Part shown: positions 37,716 through 50,209 of the stretch, in pieces
How the letters are laid out: the number at the start of each line of letters is the position of its first letter
How positions within the stretch are numbered: the first letter of the stretch is position 1
NCBI GenBank assembly: GCA_003833135.1
Contig: QZLH01000141.1
Location: forward strand, 97,371-155,777
Source: Oehlia diaphana
Lineage: Eukaryota; Glomeromycota; Glomeromycetes; Glomerales; Glomeraceae
Length of the DNA stretch: 58,407 nucleotides
Reading direction: 5' to 3'
Position numbers and translations under genes: made by a program
The notes under the pieces: generated by a model
The model's database searches: none
The model's input: only the letters and a program-made list of their open reading frames with translations
What the model was told of the DNA's origin: nothing

Positions 37716-38929
37716 GATTTTTTTTAGGAAATAAATGATTTTAAAAAAAAGGGATGTTTTTATTTATTTATTTATTTCTTCCCCGTTGGAAAATAAAAGA
37801 ATGTAGAATTATGACATTGAAAGAAGAAATATGATCTTTTGTGTATGGTCGTTAATATTTGTGTGAGTAAAAGTGTAGTTTTTTTTCTGTAACGTGGTAA
37901 TTTATGCGATATTTTTATGTAATAATGTTAAGGAGAAACTAAAATTATCTTCCAAAAAAAAAAAATAAGGTTTCTCTTTTTTTTCAAAAAAAAAAAAAAA
38001 TTAACTTTTTTGATGCAAATATGATGCAAATGTTAATAATGCAATAGTCGTAATAATGACAAACAATTTTTGGAAATTTACTATGGAATTCTATTTAAAT
38101 CAAAAAATGTAACAAACATAACATGCAATTTATCTTTAATTTAATGACGATAATAAAAAAAAAAGGAGGATAAAATATATGATACGTCTCTATTATTTAA
38201 AGGGAACTAAGCGAAAAAAATAAAGAGAGTGAAGGAATACAAAAAGTAAATCTAGTGTTTATATAAAAATCAAATTTCAATCCCCAAATTTAGATTATGA
38301 TCTTCTCCGCACGTAACAGTCACAAAGAATTCTATTTAAAATGTAGAAAGGCTGCATGAGTGGCGATGAACATATTTAATAATCGGAGTCTTCTGTTTCC
38401 CTTTAAAGGTAGGATATACTTTAATTGGTCTGTGTGCTGCGCCGACATTTTCTTTTATTGATAAATGCCACAAAAAACGTGGATCTCATCCAATGAATGT
38501 TGTGATACCCTTCGTTAATGATGATTATATATAATGCGAATTGACGATCGAAATAATATTCTATTATAAACTTATAATAGCCAATTTCTCCCGCATTTAA
38601 TATAAATAATATAAATAATATAAATAATGTAAATAATGTCACAAAAATAAATTCGCGGTTATGAGCACAATTAATATCTTGCATATGAATTTTATAAAAA
38701 TATAATTTGTGTAAGTTCCCCTTTATATGATGCACCCCTAAGGTCATCACCGATATAAAATTAGTAAAATAGTAAAATCCCTTAATTTCTGCGATAGTTT
38801 AAAGGAGTATCAGGCGGAATTAACAAATCATGCACCAAGTTGCGCCACTTTTAAATAAAAATCCTCCTTGAGTCGAACATACAAGAAAATTCGAGATACG
38901 TAAAACAAATGATATATTGTATAACATAA

Positions 38930-39045
38930 AATTATTTAAATTTACAAACTAAGATAAAAAGTGTATTATTTCTTTTTTTATATAATTTTAAAGAATTATC
39001 TAACCATTTTGTTCTTGGGGAATATTTGGATTATAAATCTTGACC
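38930..39045 (-). pseudogene. Possible relic of a kinase 3-prime tail
   Basis: ATTATTTAAATTTACAAACT at about 38931 matches one arm of the palindrome found after the kinase genes. About 70 bases on, GTTCTTGGGGAATATTTGGA resembles the reverse complement of the sixth tail microexon (compare K5 at 54340-54375). No kinase body is adjacent. It is a short, weak match that may be a seventh, almost erased copy. Confidence 0.3.
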
Positions 39046-40391
39046 TAAATAAACAAAATTATTTAATCAACAATAACACATGATGCAAATAAAAATAATT
39101 AATATACTATAAGATTTTACTTGTACTGTATGCTAATCGTAATAAAATAGGCCTTTTTAATCAATCAGTTGTTCTGTTAAACTTTTGATATTCTAAAGGT
39201 CTCGTACCATTAATTGTGTCCATCACGCAGCATATTTGATACAGCAGAAATGAATTATGATTGTTGTATCAGCAAGTCTACAGATTGAGAATGTAATATA
39301 CTTCCATAATGTAAACAATGTAAGCACTCGCTTAACAATTGCAATTCGATGTTCACAATTGCATTATTCATTTCTTGATCCAGCAATCATTACGATTGTT
39401 ACTTTTGTAGATTCTTTGGCAACTCTTAAAATCTTAAATGCGTTGAGTTTTGATTTTTAACAAGTAAATCTCTATGGATTGTTACATTTATTACTAGGGT
39501 TTGTCTTCCAAATTTTTCAATTCATTTAATTTTTATCTTTTAGAACCCATTCATCATCATGTCCGTTAATGCATGAATGGCTGGTGTAATCTGCGAAGGG
39601 AGGTATGTATGTATGTGTTACTGTAACTACTTTAAAAATTAAAACCAGATTATTTTAACTGTACTATATAATTATACATTCTCAATCCCGTATTTGTTCT
39701 AGCTTATTTTCAAAAAAATAAAAATTCTCAAAATTTCACACTTATTTTTCATTTCATTCCGTTATTTATTTTTTAACTCTGAAAATTTATTTTTATCATC
39801 ATTATTACTACATAAAAATGAATATACTGTATTAGGGATTTTCTTTAAAGATATTAGTAAACATATTAGTAAACAACAAGCCAAATAACAACCCATTAAA
39901 AGAATGTAGCAAACATACTTTTCTTGGTTTAGCTGTTAGTGTAGATTTTTAAATTTGTTTATAAGTTGTGATCTTACTTCCATTAATAAAAAACTTTAAG
40001 TATTGTACAAGATGATGAATAGATGAAGCGTCAAACTGTATAACGTAATTCTTCCCAATTTCTTCAACAACTGCGTAATATATTTTATCGCTATACCAAA
40101 AGTTCGAAGTAATTATTATTAAAGATATCAAAAGAATATGAAATATTTTGTTTTGTAACCTTTAAATCACAAAATACTGTATATATCTTTTATTCTTTCG
40201 TCCAGTTTTTTATCGAATACATATGAAGGTCATTTAGTCATATATTACCATTGTTTAAATAAAAATATTCAAAATTGAGCGATAAACATATGACATTATA
40301 TAATATACGATTTTTTTATTATTAAGAACAATGACAAAAACATTAATTTAAATTTGATGCTACCAATTGAATATATGATAGCAAATAAGAT

Positions 40392-40670
40392 TCAAATAAT
40401 AATAAAAGGTAAGCAAGTATGCAGGTACTTAGAGAAATTGGTGCTATCTTTGTCTACCTGAATTTGAATTACGTCATAAATAAAGTAGAAAAAAGTACAA
40501 GTTCCTGAATCAATTGGAATTGGAATGGGAATAAAAGTTTTTACATGTTTCAAAAAAGTCAAGATATCAAAATGACAGAAAACGATTCCAGAAACTGTTT
40601 TTACCCATTCATTACAGACCAGCATGTTGGCTACGTACGCTCTATTAAAAATAGAAGAAAGAGTTATCAA
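40392..40670 (-). CDS. Doubtful hypothetical frame, 92 residues
   Basis: Open frame of 92 codons on the - strand. The product has an alternating IPIPIPI stretch and a Cys/Phe-rich end but no motif I know. A further frame at 40131-39949 on the same strand could be another exon. Neither has supporting splice logic. Confidence 0.2.
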   Translation of the reverse strand: MITLSSIFNRAYVANMLVCNEWVKTVSGIVFCHFDILTFLKHVKTFIPIPIPIDSGTCTFFYFIYDVIQIQVDKDSTNFSKYLHTCLPFIII

Positions 40671-41770
40671 AAGTGATATGTATCGAATATCGGTATATTG
40701 AAGTCTGACTGTAAAAATTATGGAATGAAAATGAAGGAATTGAGTGTAAAAAAAAACAATCTAGAGAAGATATGAAAGATTTTGCAAGATAGTAAAACAA
40801 AGGTTGGAACGCGGAAATTTGGATGTTAACTTCAGTTGTTTAAATAATGATCTAAAATTATCTTACACTACTTATTCAATTTCATTAATTGTTTAATTGT
40901 AATTCAATTTCAAAACTAATTTTCCAGCTATTAATCCAAGATATTGTTTCTCGTTCATATTTGTCGAACATCGACACTTAAGTACTAGTTTGTAAAATCA
41001 TGTGATAGTATGACATATCCGACGATCGTTTATAGATTAACTACCAACGAATTTTAAAAAAGTGTATCAATTTATTTCAAACTTGCACAATACTAATTTG
41101 TTAAAGCAAAAAGTGCAGAAGAAAAGTGAAAATTAATTCCAATTTTTCAAACTGAGTTATATGATTATATTCGTCCTTTCGATACTATCTGATCTGGAAA
41201 AATAAAGAAATTCACCAGTAACAAAAAAATATTTTTTAAGAATAATAATATCATCTCCCAAAAGTAACTCGCCTAAATTTTATTGATTAATGTTAAACCA
41301 TATTTGCCAACACATTGTAAGAAATAAGATACAAACTACATTGGAAATCTAATTCAATATACTTCTAGATTTAAAATATACATAATACTTAAGGATACAA
41401 ATCAACCTATAAATATACAAACGGATAATCGAACGAATTAAAAAGCACCCAACTAATGGATGTGTGTGTGTCACGAGGACGGATGAGATCTAAAAATTTA
41501 AAAATTGAATTGTTATTGAATGAGTTAAAAACAATTACATAATACTAACTAATAAAAACTTGGACTTAGTAATCTAAACAGCGATTTATCTTCATCACTT
41601 TTTAATTTGTTTTGTAAGTTATAATATAAAAAATTTCACATACAAAAATTTTATATATAAGTCAAAAATAAGTAAAAATCCTACTAATTACAAGTACAAC
41701 ACATGAAACAATACTTCGCCTACAAAGGCATGATGAACAACTTTATAAATGGATAGATATTTTAATAACG

Positions 41771-41835
41771 TTATTTTTCTGATGTATACTCCTCAGAAGA
41801 AGAAATTTGATGATGAGAGACGGACGAGTATAATT
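41771..41835 (-). pseudogene. Orphan terminal exon, Ser/Glu-rich
   Basis: After a good acceptor (TACTTTCAG at 41836-41844 on the - strand) a phase-1 reading gives LYSSVSHHQISSSEEYTSEK then stop. The acceptor, the low-complexity but codon-like ending and the position just downstream of the hAT element suggest the last exon of a gene whose body was displaced or lies in the gap. No partner exon can be identified. Confidence 0.3.
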
Positions 41836-41898
41836 CTGAAAGTACGAAAAAAAAGTTCTAAACATTTGGTTAGTCGATCATACACAGAGTATTTAGCA

Positions 41899-43303
41899 TA
41901 GTGCTCCTACCGGGTCGGATTCGGTCGGGTTTGGAGAGTATATCCGACTCGACCTGGCAAAAATAGAAATGATCCGATTTTAATCCGACCCGAATATATT
42001 TAATTCGAATAACCCGGGTTAGACCCGAAAGTTTAGTAATTTTCATTGGATAATATACTGTATGCTTAATAATATNNNNNNNNNNNNNNNNNNNNNNNNN
42101 NNNNNNNNNNNNNNNNNNNNNNNNNNNNNNNNNNNNNNNNNNNNNNNNNNNNNNNNNNNNNNNNNNNNNNNNNNNNNNNNNNNNNNNNNNNNNNNNNNNN
42201 NNNNNNNNNNNNNNNNNNNNNNNNNNNNNNNNNNNNNNNNNNNNNNNNNNNNNNNNNNNNNNNNNNNNNNNNNNNNNNNNNNNNNNNNNNNNNNNNNNNN
42301 NNNNNNNNNNNNNNNNNNNNNNNNNNNNNNNNNNNNNNNNNNNNNNNNNNNNNNNNNNNNNNNNNNNNNNNNNNNNNNNNNNNNNNNNNNNNNNNNNNNN
42401 NNNNNNNNNNNNNNNNNNNNNNNNNNNNNNNNNNNNNNNNNNNNNNNNNNNNNNNNNNNNNNNNNNNNNNNNNNNNNNNNNNNNNNNNNNNNNNNNNNNN
42501 NNNNNNNNNNNNNNNNNNNNNNNNNNNNNNNNNNNNNNNNNNNNNNNNNNNNNNNNNNNNNNNNNNNNNNNNNNNNNNNNNNNNNNNNNNNNNNNNNNNN
42601 NNNNNNNNNNNNNNNNNNNNNNNNNNNNNNNNNNNNNNNNNNNNNNNNNNNNNNNNNNNNNNNNNNNNNNNNNNNNNNNNNNNNNNNNNNNNNNNNNNNN
42701 NNNNNNNNNNNNNNNNNNNNNNNNNNNNNNNNNNNNNNNNNNNNNNNNNNNNNNNNNNNNNNNNNNNNNNNNNNNNNNNNNNNNNNNNNNNNNNNNNNNN
42801 NNNNNNNNNNNNNNNNNNNNNNNNNNNNNNNNNNNNNNNNNNNNNNNNNNNNNNNNNNNNNNNNNNNNNNNNNNNNNNNNNNNNNNNNNNNNNNNNNNNN
42901 NNNNNNNNNNNNNNNNNNNNNNNNNNNNNNNNNNNNNNNNNNNNATCAAATCGGTTCCACTGGAAAATACTCTTTCTACTGGGCTTTATTAATCATCAAA
43001 ATCAACTTATTAGTTAATGTAATGTTAATAACTAGCCATTTTCGCTAGGTGGGGATATACTACTTCGTTTGTCTAACACAATTATAACGTAAACAATATT
43101 TAACGTGTAATCAATATGTATTCAGTGATTTAATTATCATCCGGGTCTAATTCGGGTCAAAACTCGAGTCAAGGAAATGAATGACCCGACCCGACGGGTC
43201 GGGTCATGCGGGTCACGGGTTATTAAAATTGTTAATACCGACCCGATTTAAAATTCACTCGGATTGAATTATCCGGGTTAGACCCGAATTATGCAGAGCA
43301 CTA
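41899..43303. mobile_element. hAT-type DNA transposon copy, interior in assembly gap
   Basis: The ends are TAGTGCTC (41899-41906) and GAGCACTA (43296-43303), exact reverse complements. The bases directly outside are ATTTAGCA on both sides (41891-41898 and 43304-43311), an 8-bp target duplication as made by hAT transposases. Both subterminal regions carry many GGGTC/GACCC motifs (CGGGTCGG, GACCCGAC) in both orientations, probable transposase-binding repeats, and are far richer in GC than the surroundings. The interior 42076-42944 is unknown (869 N), so whether a transposase gene is present cannot be told. Confidence 0.85.
42076..42944. other. Assembly gap, 869 N
   Basis: A run of undetermined bases inside the hAT-type element. 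Reading frames crossing it are meaningless. The GGGTC-rich inverted repeats on each side may be why assembly failed. Confidence 0.99.
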
Positions 43304-43478
43304 ATTTAGCAGAAATTTACATATAAATAATTTTAAAAAAATTTAGATTTATTGATCACGAACATATAGAATTCCCAATCGAAATAATTTGATCTTTTAA
43401 ACTTATAAAACATTAATATTTATATATAATATATAATTTATATATTTAATAATTTGAAAAAGAAAATATTTATATTTA

Positions 43479-43545
43479 ATTATTTAAATTACAAACTAAG
43501 AACCGTAAAACATTTTACTACTCTAGTATTAGTACTTAAATAATT
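43479..43545. repeat. Conserved 3-prime palindrome, K4
   Basis: Same palindrome as after the other kinase copies, here in reverse orientation: AATTACAAACTAAGAA and TAGTATTAGTACTTAAATAA arms around TAAAACATTTTAC, about 80 bases after the K4 relict stop exon. Confidence 0.6.
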
Positions 43546-43625
43546 CAAAATAAAAGAATAAATAAATAAATGATAAACACTTTAAATATAATAATAATAT
43601 CATTAACTTATTACCAAAGGAAAAT

Positions 43626-45958
43626 TTAAAACCCGTCTAATGAATAAATAATTGATAGATAAATACAGATCAGTAAATACTGAATGAAGGTTTGGATCAT
43701 TATATACATCGTCATCATCTTAAAAAAATAATAAATTAAAAGTAACATAAAATTGAAATTATAGTTACAAATTTTCGCTTACCATCAATATCACCAATAT
43801 TTTGTCTTTTTGATTTTTGTTGAGTTATTTCTTTTTCATCGTCTAAATTTTTAAATAAAAGCCACATTAATTTATTAAATTAATATATTGACAAAATTTA
43901 CTTACCGTCATTATCAATATTTTTCCTTTTCATTTGTTGTTGAATTATTTCTTTTTCGTCATATTAATTTTAAAATAAAAGTCACGTTATTTAATGAATT
44001 AATTTGCTATAATAAATTCATTATTCACTTACTATTTGAATTTATTTGTAAATTTATAAATTCTTTGGGTAATTGTTCACTATGACTATCACCTAGAATT
44101 AAGAATATAGAAATAGATATTAGTAATATTTAACTTATTTATTTTAAATAAATCATTTTTAATTATACTTGATAACTTCTTACTATATTGCTTATTTGAT
44201 CCATTAAAATCATTAACTAAAAACAAATATCAACTTAATTATAAACTACTATAAAAAAATTAAACAATGGTAACGTTAATAGATACAGTACTTACTATTG
44301 TTAGGAATATTAAAGTCATACAATTTACTATGAAATGCTGTTAGTAATAAAATCAATAAATTATTTTAAAAAAATTAAATTACGATAATGATTAAAGACG
44401 ACAAGAAATTATCAATTTATACATTTATACCTTCTTGTTCTTCTATTATAATATAAATTCAAAAAAAAGAGAACATTAATAATGTATTTTAAAATAAATA
44501 TATTCATTAATAAAAAATATTACACACTTATACCTTCTGTCGCATTTCTTGGTTCAGGTAAATTTTCAAAATTGTGAATCTCACTTGATAATCTGCTACT
44601 TGTATAATTTTCTTCCACTTTATTCATTTCTAAATTATCTATTTCAGATTGTAATAATTCATCTGTCATATTTTGAAAATATATATTAATTTTTTCCATT
44701 TTTTCCACAAGTGAATCAGCATCAGGTCTTTTTAATGGATCTGCATCCCAACATTGTATCATTAAATTTTTATATTCTAATGGAGTTCCTGGCACAATTT
44801 TTGGTCTTATACCATTAATAATATTCATTACAATATCATTTTCATGTTCATAATTTATAAATGGTGGTTGTCCAGATGAAATTTCCCACATAAGCATTGC
44901 AAATCAGATGCATAAGTATATTCTCTTCCAACAATAACTTCAGGCGCTATGTAAGGAAGATTTCCATATATACTTTTTGATGGTTTATCAGCAGGTCAAG
45001 ATCACTAATACACCAAGTATTGTTAAATTGTGAATACAATATATTTCCAGAATGCAAATCTCTATGAATTGCTTTCTCTTTATGAATATAATAAAGTACA
45101 AGAATTATATAATAAGCAATTTTAATTCTTTCTTTCCATGTAAGTTGATTATGATTTTGTTGTAAATATTTTCTTAAATCTATATTCATTTTCATCATCA
45201 CAAGCATATAATTTCCATCTGATGGATTTTGTGTCATTCCATAACATTGAACAATTTGCCCATTTATTACTTATAGTTAAATGTGATTTAGCCTATAAAA
45301 TTAAAATTTTAAAGTTAAATAAAATATATTAAGAATTTAAATAAATTTAGAATAAACCCATACAAACCTCTTCAAACCAACTTTGATTTGCACTTTCAAC
45401 ATTTACTAGACTTTTAAGTATTACCTCTTCATCTCCAAATCTTATTAATTGTTGTTCCTTAGGATCCCATTCATCATAACTTCCATTAATCCAATCTGCT
45501 GTATAAATTTTTGAGAACCCGCCTTTTGTTAAATATTTAATATTTTCAAAATTACTATATGGAATCCATTCAACTATATTCTGTGGTCTAGTTGTTTCCA
45601 ATTGACATTTCTGGATTAAATTATCAATATCATCATTTCCAGATGTCCAATTTGAAAAGTTTTCTTTTAAATAATTTCGAACGCAATATTCACAATAAAG
45701 TGTAGCTAAACATTCTTGTTGAAAATTCTCACAAATTCTTTTTGTACCATCATTATCCATGACTTTATCTCGATCATAGTCTTTAATTAATAATTCTATT
45801 GCTACAGTTTTTTCTTCATTTGTAAGAATTTTATCAGCAAGGACTGTTTGTTTTTTAAATTCAAATTGTTTGTGTATATCATTGTAAATATTAGTATCTG
45901 CTAATAAAAGCGCCCTATTATTTGCTGCAGCAATTAATTCATATCGAAGAGTGGACAT
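43626..45958 (-). pseudogene. Kinase-family gene K4, three frameshifts and a duplicated microexon
   Basis: Exon 1 (45958-45368, 197 codons) is open, but its Cys cluster reads CENFQQEC, with Phe for the second Cys. Exon 2 (45292-44534) has lost 2 bases near 45263, 10 bases near 44995 and 10 bases near 44903 relative to K3 or K5, so the catalytic region is out of frame although HRDLHSGN and the DPLKRP end are readable. The tail has microexons at 44442-44431, 44337-44296, 44216-44184 and 44092-44033. The fifth module is present twice, at 43962-43906 (acceptor lost) and 43842-43783. The sixth (from 43718) lost its second half and donor; the stop exon is at 43636-43626. It is transcribed away from K5 and towards the core. 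Confidence 0.85.
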
Positions 45959-46030
45959 AATATAATCAATAAATTGAAAGGAAAGAAAGTATTGTGTTTC
46001 AAGTTCATTCATTTGGAGATAAATTAGTAA

Positions 46031-46050
46031 ATGCAAATTGTTGATCAAAC
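46031..46050 (-). promoter_or_regulatory. Kinase-family promoter box, K4
   Basis: On the - strand GTTTGATCAACAATTTGCAT, 92 bases before the K4 ATG, followed by the usual TTTCTTTCCTTT leader. One base differs from the K2 and K3 boxes. Confidence 0.5.
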
Positions 46051-48734
46051 ACTTTAATTTATGTCGTGCCAGTGTGCACCATACAAATTAAAATTTTGTT
46101 TCTTGGCGCGGAACAAATAAATGTGTTTATATTTTATAAATTTGATTTCCTATAGTACTTGAGTGAATTTCGAAAAAAAATATTAAAATTCATTAAAAAA
46201 TCGTACATGAATAACACTATTTATTATATAATTGAGGATTTTTTATCCCCTCCATCAATATATTATCTAAGCCATTTGATGAGCTATTATTAACACATAA
46301 AATCGATCTTTAATATTTATTGCTTTCTTTTCATTCCTTATCCTACAAATTAGCATCAAAATATTTTTTCAAAATTTAAATATTATTATTATCATTAAAA
46401 AGCACCAACTCTATAGTTCCGGTTTTTTGGCTACTCAAGTAATAAAAATATTTATGTCAAGCTCAATGAAATATTCAAAAAAAAAAAAAAAAAAAAATAT
46501 TCATCAACATTACAATTTTTAAATGAGAAATATGTTCCAAATATATGTTTACAAAAATCATACAAGTTGATTATTGGTATTCAAATTCTTATATTAGTTT
46601 ATTATGATCGAAATTGTTTTATTAAAGGATAGATTAAAATAAAGTAACGATTTAACCGCCTAAGTTGATTTAAAGAGTAAAATTCATTAATTCTTTAATT
46701 TTGATTAAAAGATTTTGTTTTCGAGACATCTCATCTAATATTGATAATCATTTGAAGACTAAATGAAAAAAAACAATATGTGATATCACAAAAATCTATT
46801 TTCCAGTTAATATTTTAACATTAATTTACAGCTATATAGTATATAATAACAATTTTTTTTTTAACAGATATTTTACAAATAATTCCAATTGTAATTGAGC
46901 ATAGATAAGAAATTTTAAAAAATCTTAACAAAACTTTTTTTTTTTTGGTCAAAATGATTTGATTTAAAACAAACGAAAAAAAAATGTTAGTGAAATATAA
47001 TATAAAGTGGAATAGTAGATAAATTACAGTATACAGTAGATTAAATGATTACTGCGCCTCATAGTGATGTATAAACTGAATTTTACAATATGATATGTCG
47101 TTTCTTTAAAGGACGAATCATCATAATATTAAATATTCAAAAATACTTTGTCAATGAAAGAAGAATCAATACGTCAACAATTTTTGTTATGGTGCAGCTT
47201 ATCAGGACCTACATTAACCCCAAAAAATTCCGCAATAGTAAATTTATTCATCACGCGTGTCAGTCGTGTCACATCCCTCTGTGTTTCCATTTTCTATAAG
47301 TATCCGAGGGACTTAGTTTTTTTTTTCGGTTATCCAAATCCTATTTGTCGCGCCCTTAGTCGTCACAGTTTATTTACGTGTTACCGGCCCTGTGCGGAAT
47401 TTTTGGGCAGATTTTCGGGTGACATAGGGGCAGTTAGGACCTACAGTAGTATTATAAAAATTATTATCTAAACGGATAAATATAACACAGAAATATTTAC
47501 ATAATTTTTTTGTTAATGAATGGGCCAGCTAAACTTATAATAATCAAACTTATAATAATGTTTGTAACCGTTGGAACTTAAATTTTTAAATTTCTACTTT
47601 TAATTTGACGAAATAAGAATTTCTTCCCTTGTTAAAAAAGAAGGTCTGATCGTAAATCTTAATGAATTCTCAAGTTAGATTATTTAATCAGGTTCTAGTT
47701 GATAGATCAAACGAATATGCTTATCCTAGTAGAATTAATAATATACATTACAAATAAAAGGTTGGATTGCATGCCGAATCTAGTTTCGAAGTTGGCATTC
47801 ACTGATGAATCGAAATTAAGGATTATGTTCTATTACTTATCAAATCTGAGATTTCACGTGGAAATCATTTGATATTATGAGACATAACTGTACTTTATAA
47901 TCATATTTAATAAATATCGTAATAAATTACTTAGTACATTCATTATCAAGAATGGCTCCAACTTTATTTCATTGCAATCGCCAATATTTATTCTTGACTT
48001 AGGGTTTTCATTGTAAGTAAACCATAAGCCTTATCTTTATTTTATAATTTTATTATGACAATGACATAAAAAGTCAAGTATTAGTTAAATCATCCATAAA
48101 AACATTTAATTTGTACATAAGTATAATTATCTTCAGTCGGGAGAACCTGATTATAACTTTTAAAGAAGGTTTTGTAAATCTTAAGTTTAATAAACCTCAT
48201 TTAAAAAATTGTATGTGATACTTTGCATTTTGCAGTACAGGTGATAAAATTAAGTTATAATATATCTTGCGCTTATTTTGTTAAAAATAACTAAAATCTA
48301 ACGTGAGAACGTGAGAAATATATCATATAAATTTATTAGAATAATACTACTATTATATAGTGAATAACCAATTTTAATACATAATATGTTCAGTTACAAT
48401 TACTTTTTATTTCAGAAATCACTTTAACTTAATATGAATTCGAACTTAATAAAAGAATATAATATACAAAACATGACTATATGTAAATATAATTATTCGC
48501 GTCCAATAGGAACTTGGTGAAAATCACCCGATATGAAATCATACACCAAAGGCAATCCCCTAATAAATGTACGCAAATTTCGGCTTTTAAAAGCATATTT
48601 TTTTTCTGTGAGATTTAAATTTAAGATTCACAATGAGCCATGCTTAATTAGAGTTACACGAGAATTTTGGAGTTAAAATGAATATGTACAGTACGTGTTT
48701 GAAAAAATATACCTTTTTATTCAAAATTAAAATT
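46051..48734. other. Intergenic region holding one MITE
   Basis: Apart from the element at 47213-47435 no gene is supported. Two overlapping frames at 47090-47471 run through that element and are rejected. Confidence 0.5.
47213..47435. mobile_element. Mutator-type MITE, first family copy
   Basis: AGGACCTACA flanks the element on both sides (47204-47213 and 47436-47445), consistent with a 9-bp or slightly longer target duplication. The inner ends share AAAAATTCCGCA in inverted orientation; the left end appears to have lost about 25 bases of its terminal repeat. The middle (TGTTTCCATTTTCTATAAGT, GAGGGACT, CGTCAC, TTTACGTGTTA) matches the element at 58148-58395, so the two are one family. No coding capacity. 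Confidence 0.7.
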
Positions 48735-49855
48735 ATGTCTAACCCTCGATATGAATTAATTCTTGCAACAAATAATAGAGCAACAATGTTAACAGATACT
48801 AATATTTACAATGATATACATAAACAAGTTACAAAAAGTTCTTGCTGATAGAATTCTTTACAAATGATGAAAAAATTGAAGCGATAAAATGGTTAAATAG
48901 ATCTTATGATCGAAATAAAGTTAATTACAATTCACTCAGGAACAAAAAGAATTTGTGAAAATTGTAATCAATGGTGTTTAGCTACATTATATTGTGAATT
49001 TTATGTTCGAAATTATTTAAGATCAGATTTTATAAATTGGAAATCTGATAATGATGATATTGATGATTTAATACAAAAATGTCAAATGGCGCCAAGTAAA
49101 ATAGTTGAATGGTCCCTATAATATTTTAAAAAATATCAATTATTTAAGTAATAAGCTCGTTCTCCGAAATACTCACCACAATCCCATTGACCTTCTATAT
49201 CATTCTTTATGTTTTTGCCTTCACTTCCTATCTCTATTTTACCTGATGATCCAGAAGAGAAGCGAAAATCCGCCATTAACAAAATGCTAGAGCAATTTCC
49301 TTATATATCCTTAAAGTATAGTGAGAGTTATGGCGATAGATTTGTGTTTAATAGTTCAGTGACCTTATCCCATATGTAATAAAGACCAGTCTGGATTTGT
49401 TAGATGATCTTGCCTGACCGGAGGAAAATGGGGATGGTACACTTACTTGAATTTGACTGGCGTGATACAGCTGGTATCTGTACTCATCTCTACATCAGAT
49501 AATTTTTCGCCAGAAGATGTTTAAGGCAAAGTAATGGGCGCAGATTCGGTGGGACATTTATTACTTCAAGATTTGCTTCCTCTATTCAGTTTAATTTCAC
49601 CTTCAGTGAAATCGGTATGAACTGATCTAGTAAAAAGTAAAACGCGTAATACGCGATTTTCTGATATTTTCTTTTTTCCATATTGATTACTGTCAAGTTT
49701 GTAATAAACTCTGTATCAATAAAACGCGAGATTATTTGTCAGATATGAACTGATCTAGCAAAACGCGTAAAACGCGACTTTCTGATAATTACGTCAAGTG
49801 TTGTATATAAATATTCTGTCTTTCATCTTTTTTTTCCTTCATAATTTTTTTCATC

Positions 49856-50078
49856 ATGGACGACAAGTATTTAAAGTATTTTGAAAAAAGCTCCAAATAT
49901 TGGTCGCTAGAAGACTTTGACAGTTGGTCGCTCAACAATATAGAGCACTGTCAGCAAGGTTTAACTCGTAGAGTCTTCTATAGATAACTTAATATGATAT
50001 TGCAGGAATCTTCTTATAAGCGCAAAATAAAGATCACAAGACAGTTAGTTGATTTGCTTGAAAAAAGTAAGTAATTTT
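49856..50078 (+). pseudogene. Small degraded coding piece inside the insertion
   Basis: The frame at 49856-49987 encodes 43 residues rich in Asp, Ser and aromatics, ending at a stop. A second piece in another frame (about 49992-50078) reads MILQESSYKRKIKITRQLVD then LLEKSK and stop. Together with the later charged stretch at 50500-50720 (EERILALEE; ERAAKVRLLELHNSQFEW) this looks like a decayed single protein with a coiled, charged C-terminal half. I do not recognise the family. Confidence 0.4.
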
Positions 50079-50209
50079 GTTGAAGTGCAAGTTTTTAAAT
50101 TGGGGTCTACTGATTCTGAAGGAGAAATCAGTTATATACTTTCCCTAATCGAACTTACACTTGGCAGGAGACCAACCGGGGTGAAGGAAATCTTTTCCTG
50201 GCTTGTGGC

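Larger units (their letters stand above)
37716..41770. other. Long gene-poor region
   Basis: About 4 kb without a supported gene. Small frames (38421-38750 -, 39257-39460 +, 39949-40131 -, 40392-40670 -) show no family motifs. 38930-39045 looks like a kinase-tail relic (listed separately). ATAAATAATATAAATAATATA repeats of a few units lie near 38598-38635. The region marks the change from core genes to the right-hand accessory DNA. Confidence 0.45.

Noticed and set aside
38421..38750. 109-codon frame on the - strand
   Set aside because: Low-complexity Ile/Leu/Phe repeats from an ATAAATAAT array; no motif.
41870..43048. Two 300+ codon frames across the gap
   Set aside because: They consist almost wholly of N and carry no information.
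47090..47471. Two overlapping frames of 69 and 107 codons
   Set aside because: They run across the MITE and its flanks and have no protein-like conservation.
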